From Eutrigla gurnardus (Eukaryota; Chordata; Actinopteri; Perciformes; Triglidae): a stretch of 64,000 bases of DNA. Position numbers and translations under genes: made by a program. Positions 48,998-63,129 of the stretch are shown here, in pieces. Below the pieces are notes generated by a model. That model saw nothing but the letters and a program-made list of their open reading frames with translations, searched no databases and was not told where the DNA came from. The stretch lies in contig OY741268.1 in the NCBI GenBank assembly GCA_963514095.1, positions 26,053,657-26,117,656 on the forward strand. The letters are read 5' to 3'. Positions within the stretch are counted from its first letter, which is position 1. Every line of letters begins with the position of its first letter.

Positions 48998-51900
48998 TCA
49001 TCTTAAATAATTACAATTCATAAAAACAAAAGGAGCAGCTGCATCTGTGGAGGCCCTCATTTGAGATTTCCACAGGTGCTGAAAAAACCTCAGGATTCAT
49101 AGGTGATTCCTCCTCGTCTCCTCCAGGTGTATTTAAGGCATTAGAAGATGCTGGTCCAGTGAGGAGAAAGGATGAGATGAAGCAGAAGTAAACGTATTGG
49201 AAAGCACTCATGGCAGGAAGCGATTATTTGCTATGTAAAGACATGGTGAAGTAACCAGTTGAGGTAATTTAGCACCATTTAGCTGTCACATCCATGCGTC
49301 TAGGGCAGCAGCTCCCCTCTAAAGTCCCCAAACCAGTGAAGTGAGATTGGACACCACAGCGTTTAATGGTGCATTATTATTCCTTCTCAACAGGATGTTT
49401 GTTCGTGGCTGTAAAGCTCATGGGGTCCATGTGAACGGCAAAGTAGAGCAGACTGTTTTTCTGTAGTCGTTTGACTAGTTCAAAAGAAAATTACAGTTTT
49501 TTTTTTTGGTAGTCGTCACGGTGACAACACACATTAGTGGGGCCATATGTAGTCACAGTGCCGGATGACTCAGCTGCTGAAATGAGACGCAGCCGATGTC
49601 TGTGTCAAAGGGACAGCCGGCACGGCGAGACGCCACGCACGTACGCACACGTTAGACGCCGACGCAGTCGTGCTGCGCCTCCCACCGGCATCAGCCCGTC
49701 CTCGATTCACAACCTGCCGCACCTCAGTGTGTGTGGAAGTAGTCCCGCTTTGTTCTTCGTAATGCTATCCATAATAAAATAAAAATGGGAAGAATGGGAA
49801 TTTCTGTCCTTCTATTCTATTTCATTATGTGGCTTTTAATTCCTTTCTAACTGACGCACACTTTGCACCCATTTTTCAATGAGCCACACGTCAAGAACTC
49901 AACAATCAAATTAATTTTTTTTTATTTTTTTTATAGGGTACTATCAGAAATCAAACCATGATCACTCATCTGGAAGAGTCTAATCATCCTGCTAGTGACT
50001 CACCAGGGAGATGCCTATAGTAGCCCACTATGGTTTCCCATATAACATATAGATTACACATTAACATGTCTGCGTTATCCCTTTACCTTTTAATGTAGTC
50101 AGTCATAGACATCTAAATGTGATGTGCATGGTCACCTCATGCATACATAATCCTATAAGGGAACATATTATGCTCTATGAAACCGGGTCATTTGTTCTCC
50201 AGACTGACTAGGATGCGATCGTCGATTTGAGGAAACGTTGCTACCCAGTCGGCACCGGAAACACTAGTCCGTTAAAGGTATCGTTTTATTAATGTGCACG
50301 TTTGTATTAAATATCCATGCATGCCGTCTCGACTCCTGCAGCTCTCCGCTGTGAAGTGAGTTCCTGACTCACTTCCACCCCGATGCGTTCCTCCGATGAA
50401 TCGATGAATCAAACCTCCGTGCTAAGATACTGATGGTGCAAGCAAAGCAAAACTCTGTTTCGTCAAATATTACACCACATCTGGGAGTGGGCAGCATTGA
50501 TTTAAGCTGCATTTAACATGCATTTTGTTATTAAAATACTGTGAGATCAAATAACTCTTCTTTCGGACAAGGTTGACTATAAATTATGTTTTCTTTAGGT
50601 TAATGGACTAGTCTACGTTTGAACTTCCATTTAAATAAATGACTGATTAGGAAATATCCATGAAACCTTGCATATTTAATGTTTCCACAAACTTGCCATC
50701 GACACTAATTCCTGGTACTATGAACCTTTTATACCTTTTGTTGGATTGAATTATATTTAATTGTTTGGTTGTCTTGGTTCCCTATCTACTACACACAAGC
50801 ATCTAAATAGGCCTTTTTTTTCTCCACATGTCACAGTAGAAATTACACAGGTGTAAATGGCTGTATTTATAAATGTTGGCTGAATTCCATTCAGCTGCTC
50901 CGGTTTCTGAACATCTGGTTCACTGTCACACTTTCATGTCTGACTGTGACTCTTTAACCATATTCATGTTATTAGTTACACCTGTGCTTTTCATGCTGTG
51001 ACGAGTCGGAATCTGTAAAGGTCCATGTTTTAAGGTTAACAAGCCAATGAAATAAACAGAAACATTTTGTTTGTTTTTGCTTCTTTTTTTTAATTCAAAG
51101 CTCCAGTCACTCTGCTCCAGCAATTTCATGGCAAATATACAATTACTGTCAAACTAACAGCAGCTTGGTTATTAAAGGAGACGGATCAGAAGTGAAACTT
51201 GTTCAGGGCACCAAATCTTGGGTTTTCATGAAAAAAAAAAAAATGTTTTTGATTTATTTTCCATTCCTCTCAAAATGGGAATGTGTATAACAGAAACTCT
51301 TCTCAGCGCGCACACACACACACACACACACATACATACAGGCAACATGTTGACCTTTATGAGCTTAAGGAGGTGAGCCAGAGGTCCTCGTCATTCCTCC
51401 AGCAAGACACAAAGCCGTGACCTTGGGGAGCAGATAAAGAGGCGCTGTGCTGGCCCCTTCCAAGGTCAACACAACGGAGCCGGCTCTCACACCACCACAC
51501 TTAGTAGGCCAACAACAGCAGAGAGCAAGTCCACCATAAATCACCGGGCTGCTCACGTCAACTACTGGTCCGAGTTCAGCCCTCGCTCCGAGACTCGTCC
51601 TCCCATTTCAACGTTTCAAATATTTACAGGAAGTTTTTCACTGTTGGAAGAATCAACACATTCTCACATCGTGGCTCAAGAAGGGAAACACCAACTCCTG
51701 TTTCTACTCCAGTAGGCACGATAAGACGAGGCAGCATTGCCGCAATTTTAATTTCACTTCCTCTTTTTTGTGACTTTTTACTCTCACATATACCTAACTG
51801 TGTTAATTGGAGCACCAATGTGTGTACTCCATGTGTCTGTGTATGTGTTTTATTACATCAAATGGCTCCAAAAAGCTCCATTTTCACATGTGGTGAAAAC

Positions 51901-52432
51901 TCATCGATCAAACTGTTCCTCAGTTGATGAAGTTGTAGACTTTAATAAGAAACCAAAGTTTTCTCAGCAGATCCAGTTAGTCCTGCGGATAGAAGGAAGT
52001 CAATTAAACAGAAAATCATCATAAAGAGTTGAGAAATAAATCGCTGCAAAGAAGAGAGTCAAAGCAGGAAACATGCTGGTTTAACATGTAACATCATAAA
52101 AGATTAGATATTGATTTACATTATGTAATATGCTGCCGGGACAATAATCCTATTATCTCTCTCAAAGACGATTGCAGAAAAACGAAGAAAAGCCTTTTCT
52201 TCCACAATCAATAGTCTCCTAAACGCATCCGTTTGCTTTGAGCCTAAATAATCGAGCGAATGTGGGCGATTTCTAAACGGGAGGAAAGTTCTCTGCTAAT
52301 GTGGATGTAAGAAGTCAGTGGTATGTCTCCGTCCAATGCACCTCCACCTAGAATATTATTTATTATGACGATGGAAGATTCAATAAGTGTTGCAATTAGC
52401 AGGATGAATTCATCAACTTGTGATCTTGACCC
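48998..52432. other. noncoding, no gene recognised
   Basis: 3.4 kb with T-rich runs at 49497-49509 and about 49915-49933 and a CA repeat at 51311-51332. Open frames are short and unremarkable. Confidence 0.5.
51311..51332. repeat. (CA)n microsatellite
   Basis: 22 bases of CA repeat followed by tacataca. Confidence 0.9.
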
Positions 52433-52457
52433 TTAAAGTGTAAGTTTGGCGGAAATT

Positions 52458-52821
52458 GAAAATAAAGCTATTTTCTGAATGAAAATACATCAACTAAGCC
52501 GTGGAGGAAGTAATTTTCGCTCATCACGCAGTTCAGAGCTAGCACGGGTGGGAGCTAGAGTCCAACATCGCAAACAGTGGGTTAGCATGGGGCCTACAGC
52601 CACACGCTTTCAAAATCACATTTTTAAACCACTAACATTGCTCAAAACAGCGCCAAACCTCGTCAGCAGCTCGCTCTGGGTGTCTACACATAAAACGAAG
52701 CACCAACAACTCAGTTCATGAACCCGAAGTTTATAACAGAAGATAGTTAAGAACACTCACCAATTCTACCCCTGCCAGCTCCTCGCGAAGGATAGTCCGT
52801 AAGTGTCGATTACCGAACGCA
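52458..52821 (+). repeat. left arm of 364-bp inverted repeat
   Basis: The arm starts gaaaataaagctattttctg and ends taccgaacgca. Read base by base against the reverse complement of 53027-53390 I count 8 substitutions and no gaps over 364 bases, about 97.8% identity. It contains an 80-codon open frame (52479-52721) that has a near-identical mirror partner in the other arm. Confidence 0.95.
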
Positions 52822-53026
52822 GCTCTCGTGTTCCCGTGTGAGATCTCGCGTGACATGTATGTGCTTCAGATAAGGCTGCTGTCTTGAACTGATTGGAAGT
52901 GTATACAAACTATCCCGACGTTTTTACCCACCGTTATTAACTTATATTTGGCCAAACTGCCACTAATTTAAAAGTATACTCGTTTTATTCTGGGCGAAAT
53001 CTTCAGTTTCACTTTCACTTTTGCAT
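52822..53026. other. 205-bp spacer (loop) of the inverted repeat
   Basis: Single-copy A/T-rich sequence between the arms. The two halves of the spacer are not complementary, so it would form the loop of a hairpin. Confidence 0.85.
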
Positions 53027-53390
53027 TGCGTTCGGTAATCGACACTTACGGACTATCCTTCGCGAGGAGCTGGCAGGGGTAGAATTGGTGAGTGTTCTTA
53101 ACTGTCTTCTGTTATAAACTTCGGGTTCATGAACTGAGTTGTTGATGCTTCGTTTTATGTGTAGACACCCAGAGCAAGCTGCTGACGAGGTTTGGCGCTG
53201 TTTTGAGCAATGTTAGTGGTTTAAAAATGCGATTTTGAAAGCGTGTGGCTGTTGGCCCCATGCTAACCCACTGTTTGCGATTTTGGACTCTAGCTCCCGC
53301 CCGTGCTAGCTCTGAACTGCGTGATGAGCGAAAATTACTTCCTCCACGGCCTAGTTGATGTATTTTCATTCAGAAAATAGCTTTATTTTC
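53027..53390 (-). repeat. right arm of 364-bp inverted repeat
   Basis: The same 364 bases as the left arm in inverse orientation with 8 substitutions. The mirror open frame (53127-53369, minus) differs from its partner at 5 of 80 residues. Five of the eight nucleotide differences change a residue in that frame, so there is no sign of protein-level selection. Confidence 0.95.
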
Positions 53391-53618
53391 CAGACTGTCC
53401 TCCTCGAGAAAACGACCACATAGGTCATGTGTCAAGCACCGAATTACAACCATATGTTACGTTTCAAAATAGCGCGCCCTCTAGCGGTCAAGTAAATATC
53501 GACACTCCGGTGTCTCAGACGATCGCCCACCCCACACGTCGACCTAAACCTACCCCGATTCCACGACATCTTCTAACACATATAGGTGTAGGTGCAAAAT
53601 ACAGATATTACCCTTTAA

Positions 53619-54094
53619 GAAATAGTAGCATTTGCAGGCTAGGCATCGGGCAACGATCATTATCTTGCCCAAAATAATTGCCAAGAAGCTGATTCACGCA
53701 ACACATTTATGAAAGAGTCTTTCTAACTATTTGACTTTTGTTATTAAGTGTCATCCGGTTAATTAACCCTTTGGTAATTCATCCAGAGATCTGTGTTTTT
53801 TGGGCTATTTTATCTCGTTCTGGGGGTGCGAGTCCTTTTTTTAACAACTTTGTGGGCAGATGTGCCGTATCTTCCAACCTGTCAACGTTGCCCACATGTG
53901 TGATGAGCTAACAAGCTCAGTTTCTACAGTAACACCTGTTGCCTGTTGCTGTTCCTCACCACCTCAACACCCACACTGCTCCCTGCTTACTTCACATGGC
54001 TCTAACTCCAGTTTGAACCCAGCACAGACCGCCTTGAGATATTTTCTATCTTTTTCGACAGTCAGCCTGCAGATTTGTGCCCTTGACCTGTAGG
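53619..54094. other. noncoding, no feature recognised
   Basis: The sequence between the foldback element and the LINE fragment. An open frame at 53860-54093 borders the LINE fragment but shows no resemblance I can name. Confidence 0.5.
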
Positions 54095-54470
54095 GATTGG
54101 GGTTGTGGTGCTGGATTTGTTCCCGTTTATAGAAAGCATTTCAAATGTAACCTAATGGCACGTAATGATTTTTCTTCCTTTTTGAAGTGCTCATGTTTAA
54201 AGTTGATTGCCCACTCCTGGCCCTATTTTCTGTAATTTATCGCTCTTCTAAACCAGGAGCTTCAGCTTCCTGAATTTCTCTCCAGTCTTGTTTTAAATTA
54301 TGACAAAATTGTTCTTTGTGGTGATTTTTAACGTCGAGGAGTCCTCCAATGCCCTTCCTACTGACTTTCAAATAAATGTCTCTAATTCTTTTAACTTTGA
54401 ACAACATGTGACGATCAATCTTGGAGCAGAGGCAGGACTCTGATGGACCAACGGAACGCTGTGTTTGGAC
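54095..54470 (+). mobile_element. decayed LINE endonuclease-domain fragment
   Basis: Across at least two frameshifts the plus strand reads segments in the right order for the apurinic-type endonuclease of L2/CR1-type LINEs: GAGFVPVYRKHFKCN, then FKVDCPLLALFSVIYRSSKP (the IYRPPKP motif), FLSSLVLNYDKIVLCGDF (the catalytic GDFN motif), SSNALPTDF and SFNFEQHV, and GPTE near 54450. Stops and frameshifts show it is long dead. No RT domain follows and no 3' tail is seen, so it is an internal fragment. The minus-strand open frame at 54237-54500 is its shadow. Confidence 0.82.
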
Positions 54471-55272
54471 ACATTTTTCAAATGTCACTTGATACAACAA
54501 ATCTCAAGGGCATGGAAAACTTTGCTCTTCGACAGTTTTAACTTTTTTTTCACACCGTCAATGTTTTACAGAGGTGTCAAAAGTACAGACATACTCGAGT
54601 AGAAGATCATATACCATTGGGGTTGTTCTACTGTGACACTAAAGTCTGGTTTTCATCAGTATCCCAGTACTGGGACCCTCATCATTGTCACATGATGTTG
54701 TTTTTGATTCCAGGCTAAAAACTAAAAGGGACGGAAGGACTGAAAAAAGCTGTCCGAGAAAATAAAGAATCTCTTTATAAAGACTTTTATTGGCAAACAC
54801 ATCCTGATTTTATTAAAGCTGCCTGTTTACTTCATGGGTTTTTAATTTCTTATTTTAATCTCACCCTTTCCCCCCATTCACTCTGCTTCTTACATTATCT
54901 CTATGAAACACTTTGTTTTTGATAAGTGGTTTTTAAATGAAATCTATTAATATAAGCCCCGCCTCTAACCCATCACGCTGTCAAAGCGACCACAGAGCCT
55001 TCATTGACTTGTAAAAGGAAAAGGCACTTTCAGACAGAAAGGATTCTTCTGGGATGTCAAAGTGATTCAGCTGTGGAAAAAAAAAAGGTTAAACGTGGAG
55101 AGGAGCGAACGCCTCCAGTTCCATAATGTCAACGTGAACCAGCAGGTTGTTACTTTTGTAACATAAAAATGCATACATTCACTGAGTTGTTCTTTATGAG
55201 TAAAATAATAAATGGTACACCAGTAAGTAAACACATCCTTTAATTTAATGGATGGTCCAAACCACAAACATT
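54471..55272. other. noncoding, no gene recognised
   Basis: A/T-rich sequence. A motif at 54569-54586 (cagaggtgtcaaaagtac) resembles the end of another fish repeat but has no partner end. Confidence 0.5.
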
Positions 55273-55597
55273 GATCTATAACCGAGGGACTCTGAACTGC
55301 CCACCAGAGTGGATGGCTTCCTACTTTTGTGGTGTATCATTATTGATGCATCATGTTTTTTAAATTCAGACGGTGGTCAGATCCGTCCACAAAGTCATCA
55401 CTGATGGGAGCTTTCTTTCTGGCACGGCACATTTATTTTGATCCATGCCTGGCTGGCTGGGTGGGAGTCGGGTTGTGGCCGCTCTGTGCTCACATGACGA
55501 CATGCGTGGAGATAAAACGGGCATAAACGGCATATCTGTGTTCTCTGCTGTTAAACAGCCTAGAATGAACGGAGGTGATGGTGAGACAGTGATGTCA
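55273..55597 (+). repeat. diverged direct repeat, copy A
   Basis: The copy begins gatctataac and runs through gatgtca, with best conservation in the core: ggctgggtgggagtcgggtt, gctctgtgctcacatgacga and gagataaaacgggcat. The same elements occur in the same order and orientation in copy B at 58520-58890. A weaker match (ttcatccatc) follows both copies. It has no LINE, tRNA-SINE or terminal-repeat signature, so its nature is unknown. Confidence 0.8.
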
Positions 55598-58107
<2,510 letters not shown>

Positions 58108-58124
58108 CTTGCATGTATGTTTTT
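58108..58124. repeat. left 17-bp target duplication of retroposed fragment
   Basis: cttgcatgtatgttttt, repeated exactly at 58320-58336. The end is ambiguous because it merges with the T-run of the insert. Confidence 0.75.
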
Positions 58125-58319
58125 TTTTAAAACTCACTATTTATTCAACACATTCATACATACAGTTTATACAACCAATAACAAGTCAGAGGTGTAGCAG
58201 CAGATGCATCTGGTCCAGTTCCTACTCCCTTCTGATCAAATATCTATGTAATTTTAATATATCATTATATTTAGCAAGGGTAATTTCTTGTTTCCTTCTT
58301 CTCAACAGCACATAACACA
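58125..58319 (-). mobile_element. 5'-truncated retroposed 3' end (poly(A)-tailed, minus strand)
   Basis: About 195 bp between two 17-bp direct repeats. Read on the minus strand it ends in AATAAA (complement of 58140-58145), a dozen or so bases, then an A-tract (the T-run at 58120-58128). Poly(A) tail, nearby polyadenylation signal, long target duplication and 5' truncation are the marks of target-primed retroposition of an mRNA or a poly(A)-tailed LINE. The parent transcript is not recognised. The plus-strand open frame at 58109-58315 is a shadow. Confidence 0.72.
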
Positions 58320-58336
58320 CTTGCATGTATGTTTTT
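58320..58336. repeat. right 17-bp target duplication of retroposed fragment
   Basis: Exact copy of 58108-58124. Confidence 0.75.
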
Positions 58337-58519
58337 GCATGTTTTTTCCTTTTCCTCTGCTTTGAGTGAATGAGACGTTTTTTCATGCATCACTGATGAT
58401 CTGGACACACCTTTGGCTAGGTGAGGTGATGTCATCTCTCTAAAGGAAGGCAATTAAAATGTTTCTGAATTTTAAATAATGACAGTAGTTGAGTATTAAC
58501 ATTGTGTTGGTCAGAAAGT

Positions 58520-58890
58520 GATCTATAACTCGGGAAATCTTAATGTCCACAAGAGTTGATGTCTTTGTGTTGTGTTATTCATCACATTTTTATTGACGCA
58601 TCATGTTTTTAAATACAGTCGGGGTTCAAATCTGTCTGGCCCACACAGTCATCACTGGTGGGTGCTTCTTCCTGTGCGGAGCGCTTGCTTTTATCTGTGC
58701 CTGGCTGGGTGGGAGTCGGGTTATGGCTGCTCTGTGCTCACATGACGACATGCGTCGAGATAAAACGGGCATGCACGGGTGTTACAAGAGGGGAAAGTGA
58801 AGCGGCGTCCTCTCCGGCGTTATCTGTGCTTGCTGCTGTTAACCAGCCTACTGCACTGAGCAGAGGTGATGGTATGAAACAGTGATGTCA
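58520..58890 (+). repeat. diverged direct repeat, copy B
   Basis: The partner of 55273-55597, 3.2 kb downstream and in the same orientation. It has about 40 extra bases after cgggcatgcacgg (gtgttacaagaggggaaagt and on) that copy A lacks. The core of roughly 80 bases is nearly identical between copies, while the flanks are much more diverged. The open frames at 58603-58885 are not shared with copy A. Confidence 0.8.
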
Positions 58891-61800
58891 CCTCCATATC
58901 AACACCGACAACGTTTCATCCATCGTGGCTGAAATAATCACTGTTGCTGCTTCGTGCATGTTGTGAAGTCCCAGAAACAGCTGTATTCACTGAATGGTTT
59001 ACTACAGCGGTATGAACCCCAAATAAACTATTTTATTGGGATTTATTTGCAATAAATGGATAAAAATGATGCTGAAATAACAACATAATGATGACAAAAG
59101 TCTGAAGTCTTGGTTTGTTAGGTCTGTCTACAAGATGACACGCCCATATCGTTTAAAATGCTTGTTTTCTGAATGGAGTTTGGATCGATCCGCGGCAGGC
59201 TACGCTAACACTCTAGCTGCTCCATCAACACTTTGTTTTATTACATTGTCTAAACATGAATACGGCAGCGACCTTGATTGCAGTGACAGTCTGTGGTTCC
59301 ATCACTCACTCATAGGAAATCATGATTGACATGAATTACATGGCTAGACTGGAGAGCACGGTGATGGCGTTTTTAATTAAACTCCACCCCTTATTAGCAC
59401 AATTTAAACTGGGCAGTTACCATGTTGCGATGTGGTGTTTAGATCATCTCGTTTAAATGCAAACTCACAACTTTGCTCTCATCTACACTCGTGTGTTGTT
59501 GAGATACCTTCAGCTCATCTGCATGACTTGCAGAGTAACTATATTTGCATTTAAAAATGATTCCACCGTGTAAACTTCTTGCTGCTGCACAGAATGACGA
59601 GCATCAAGAAGTTATAGAGCGAGGCCGCCTCCTTCACTGCCAAGGAAATGAGTCATTTGGAAGGAATGGCTTCCTGGAACTCTCCTTACATCCACAACAA
59701 GTGCAAAGGGGGGATGAGTGGCAAGTAACCAGGATGTTACAGTGCTGTTTTCACAGCTCGACGGGAATCATCACCTATTCGACGGGAAGCACACGCAAAC
59801 ATGGACTCCAACTGTGCATCGAGAAACAAAGATATCACCACACACACCCACGGGGCCTCAAAGTGCACACGCACACCTACACAGGCGCTCACTTAACTGT
59901 TAATTATCACGGATGCTCCATTCATCTATTATTTAGCACACTCTGGGCGTCGCTAATGGTATTTTTGGAGAGGAAGCTTTATCTACTGTAAGAAGGTAGA
60001 TGTCTAGTTGGGAAGTCTGTGAAATAATTTATTGTGGCCCCCACAGGCAGTTTAAATGCTGTCTGTATTTAAATCAACTGCAATGTCTGAGCGAGTTTAG
60101 GGATTTTTTTTTGTCTGACCCTAATTTTTATCCATTTTTTTCTTTTTTTTCCCTTTTTTTTTAGTGGCCCTTTCAGTACGATCGGACAAATATTTCGGAC
60201 AGATGTTACCATAACAAGCGCATGCCTTAATCTGTAGACTCTACCGTGTTACACCTTCATTTCATCAGTACTTTTGTCATTTTTTTTAGTTTTTGAAACT
60301 GGGTTATTCTGAATCCTGAGTTATGTAAATGTCTCAACATTCAGACAGAACATCTTACCATTTGGATTCATATTGTATGACTGATTGATTGACAGAAATT
60401 CATATTACAGCAGATGTCTGCAGAGCCCGAGGCCGTTGGCCGGCGTTTCAGGGGAAAAAGACGACATCCGCGTGGATATATTGTAAAGACAATCGCATCC
60501 AGTGGCTTAAAACCAAATAAAACACCTCGATGTTCCGGCGCCGTGACGATGGTTTGACATTCACCTCTCGGTTTTCAAACAAATGCTTTCAATTTGGGAC
60601 AATCCAAGCATCACCGAAGTGAGCCATTGTGCCGGGTGGAGTCGGGATGGAAAAGGGAGACGGTGAAAGGCTTTGGCGGTGAAATCAGCAGTGTTGCTTG
60701 TCAGCTTCTCCGTAATAGAAAATGTATTTAAAATGGGGTCTACTGGATCTCATTTTACGAATCATTAATAATAAATTGGTGCCATCAATCCTAATGATGA
60801 CGGGTGCCCTATTATCAGGCCAGCGTTTGGGAAATTTCTGTTGGCTAGGAGCAATTAATTCCCCCCCCAATACATAAAACATCTGTTTGCTTTCTTGGAG
60901 AACAGTGTTGTTTAAAAGAAAGGACCTAGGGGTCTGTAGCCTCGCTGCTTGGATGGATGACCTATTTAACCTCTGTTTGCCGTTGCCGCTGACTACTGAT
61001 GGCAAGAGACGGGAGAGCAGGGAATGCTAAGCTCCAGGCACCGACCGCATACAGTATATGGGAAGGGAGGGGGGGGAGAAAGGCTAAACCTACAATAGCT
61101 GAGTTAAAGATCCATGACTGTACACGCTCCAGCCATATGACCGCACTAATAGAAGAGATTATTTGGAGTACTGGGGGGCATTATGGTTAGACGATCATGG
61201 ATATGTCCTTGAACAACATCCATCACTCATATCCCCCCCCCTTCGCTTCATGCCATGTTTATGAGCATGCCTTGATATGCAGCCATTATGAGGATTTACT
61301 TTCTCGTGCGCAGCATGCAGGTAGGTCACTGCACACAAGCACGCAGGACATATAAAACGGGGTGCCATTTATTAACTGTAAACCATTTCCAACCACAGCA
61401 GATTCTCAGGTCTCATGACAAAAACGCTGGCTGGCGTCCAACATTTGGAAATGTTAGAAACAGGTGCACGTCTGGACTTTTATCCAGCAGCTATAGTTCA
61501 TAGGAGTCATTACCGGCCTCTGTGGGACTAATGATGTATCGCCAAGCTCCAAGTCTGAAAGAGAGAGCCACTGAAGGAGTGTTGGTTTAATTACAGTAAA
61601 GTAGTGGCCCCTGTCCGGAGCCAAAACAGCTCGGGCGTGTTGAATGCTTGTTTTACACTGCGTTTAGACAGAAGAACACAAATGATGTGAGCTGGAACCG
61701 TGATATCTATTTGTTCTCGCGATCAATAGCGGACTTGTGCGTTTTTCAATAACCCATCGCTTCAAAGTCCCAGTGAGACTCGGCCCTCGCAGCAGCTCGG

Positions 61801-63129
61801 CAGTCTGCAAAACGCACAGCGGGGTCTCCGAAAGCTACATGTGCACTGGTTGTAAAGTTGCCAGCAGGAGCCATCGACCCCTCCCCCCCTCACAAAGGCA
61901 ATAACTGGAGCCGTGAGCCATTTCTATTTACAACATGTGCTCGTGTATTATTGTTGAAAATACCACATTTAAGAAGAATGGGGCTGACCCTGTAACCGAG
62001 GTGAGCGATGCTCCGTCAGCAACATTCCAGTGACTATTTCCTCCTAAGCTGACTCCAAAGTTACCCAGCGTACCGAATCATTGCCTGCTTTTACTACTGC
62101 TGCTGCTGCCGGGGAACATATTTCTGTTTTGGTACTTGAAATAAAAGCTGATGAAAGTTTCTCACAACAAGTCAAAATCATGATCACATGGCAGCAGAAT
62201 GGGAGGGTAAAGGATGGATTCAATCAACATTTTCAATACGTGGCCACTTCTTTGGTGTTTCTGTTTCAGACAGAAATATTATTACTTTTTAATTTAATTT
62301 CTGTTTAATGTGTCCTTTTAGGGCCAGCAGTTTTTCCTCAGCTGATACATTTATGCAATAATATTTTTGCAGCATACTGTGATGATTTCAGCTGTTTGAA
62401 CAATAAAACGTCCCCCCTCGTCTCATTTGTTAAAATGCTGCGACCCACGGGAAAAGAGAGACAGGAAGCTTGGAATTCATATTGTTGTTCTCAGCATGAA
62501 GCCAGATGAAGGATTGTGTGGAGGCCCTGAAGGGGTTGGACGTGATAGTGCAGCACGAGAGACCTGCCTGACATTATTTACATCGTTGTTCGTCCAGCGT
62601 TCTCATGTTTCCTCCTTTTAATAATAAGAAAAGCGCTTCTGAATCCGTAGCTTCCAGAGGCAGGAGTGTGAGGGACGCAGCAGATTTCATACAAACCACG
62701 TCGGGCCTTGATTTTGAACATATCGGACCTGGCATCAATATGTTCGGTCTAGTAAATATCCTTATCGTTTAGTTTTTAATATAACTGCAGCAGCTACGAC
62801 AGCTGGGTCGTTCTATTTCTGGAGAACGTACCATTATGGGCAGGTGTGCGCTGGTCTGGAGTGTGATCAATTAAGTATGAAATGATTGGGTTAGAAAAAT
62901 AATTGGACATGGAAAGGTTTTTTATTTTTAAGGACCAACTTTTCAGCCCTTGACATTTTATCCGGTGATTATTATGGTTGCCAGGAAGCAGGATCCATGC
63001 AGGGCTAGCTGATTGCATGGCATTATTAGTAATGTGTCACTCTTAAAAAAAAAAAAAAAAAAAAAAAGTTTTAATCTGTTTGTTTATATATAAAACTCTA
63101 CTGACTTGGATTCCCTTACAACCACGAGT
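58891..63129. other. noncoding, no gene recognised
   Basis: 4.2 kb with T-rich runs at about 60110-60165 and an A23 run at 63045-63067. The longest open frame of this part, at 59545-59991 (148 codons), has no recognisable domain and crosses a CA-rich patch; I do not call it a gene. Confidence 0.5.
63045..63067. repeat. A23 mononucleotide run
   Basis: 23 consecutive adenines. No retroelement body is recognisable upstream of it. Confidence 0.9.

Larger units (their letters stand above)
52437..53614. mobile_element. foldback element with TTAA-type borders (outer limits inferred)
   Basis: The core is a near-perfect palindrome (arms 52458-52821 and 53027-53390). Just outside, TTAA occurs at 52433-52436 followed by AGTGTAAG, and at 53615-53618 preceded by a sequence that reads AGGGTAAT on the minus strand. 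These look like short terminal repeats of a Kolobok-like element. The palindrome is off-centre in this frame: 21 bp outside the left arm, 224 bp outside the right arm. An alternative is two copies of one repeat inserted in opposite directions. No transposase is encoded. Confidence 0.55.

Noticed and set aside
54237..54500. Minus-strand 87-codon open frame
   Set aside because: It is the antisense shadow of the decayed LINE endonuclease fragment.
54569..54660. cagaggtgtcaaaagtac, resembling the end of a common fish hAT-like repeat
   Set aside because: No opposite end or target duplication was found; at most a short fossil.
59545..59991. 148-codon open frame, among the longest in the window
   Set aside because: It has no recognisable domain or splice context, passes through a CA-rich patch, and overlaps a second frame. 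A frame of this length is expected by chance in 64 kb.
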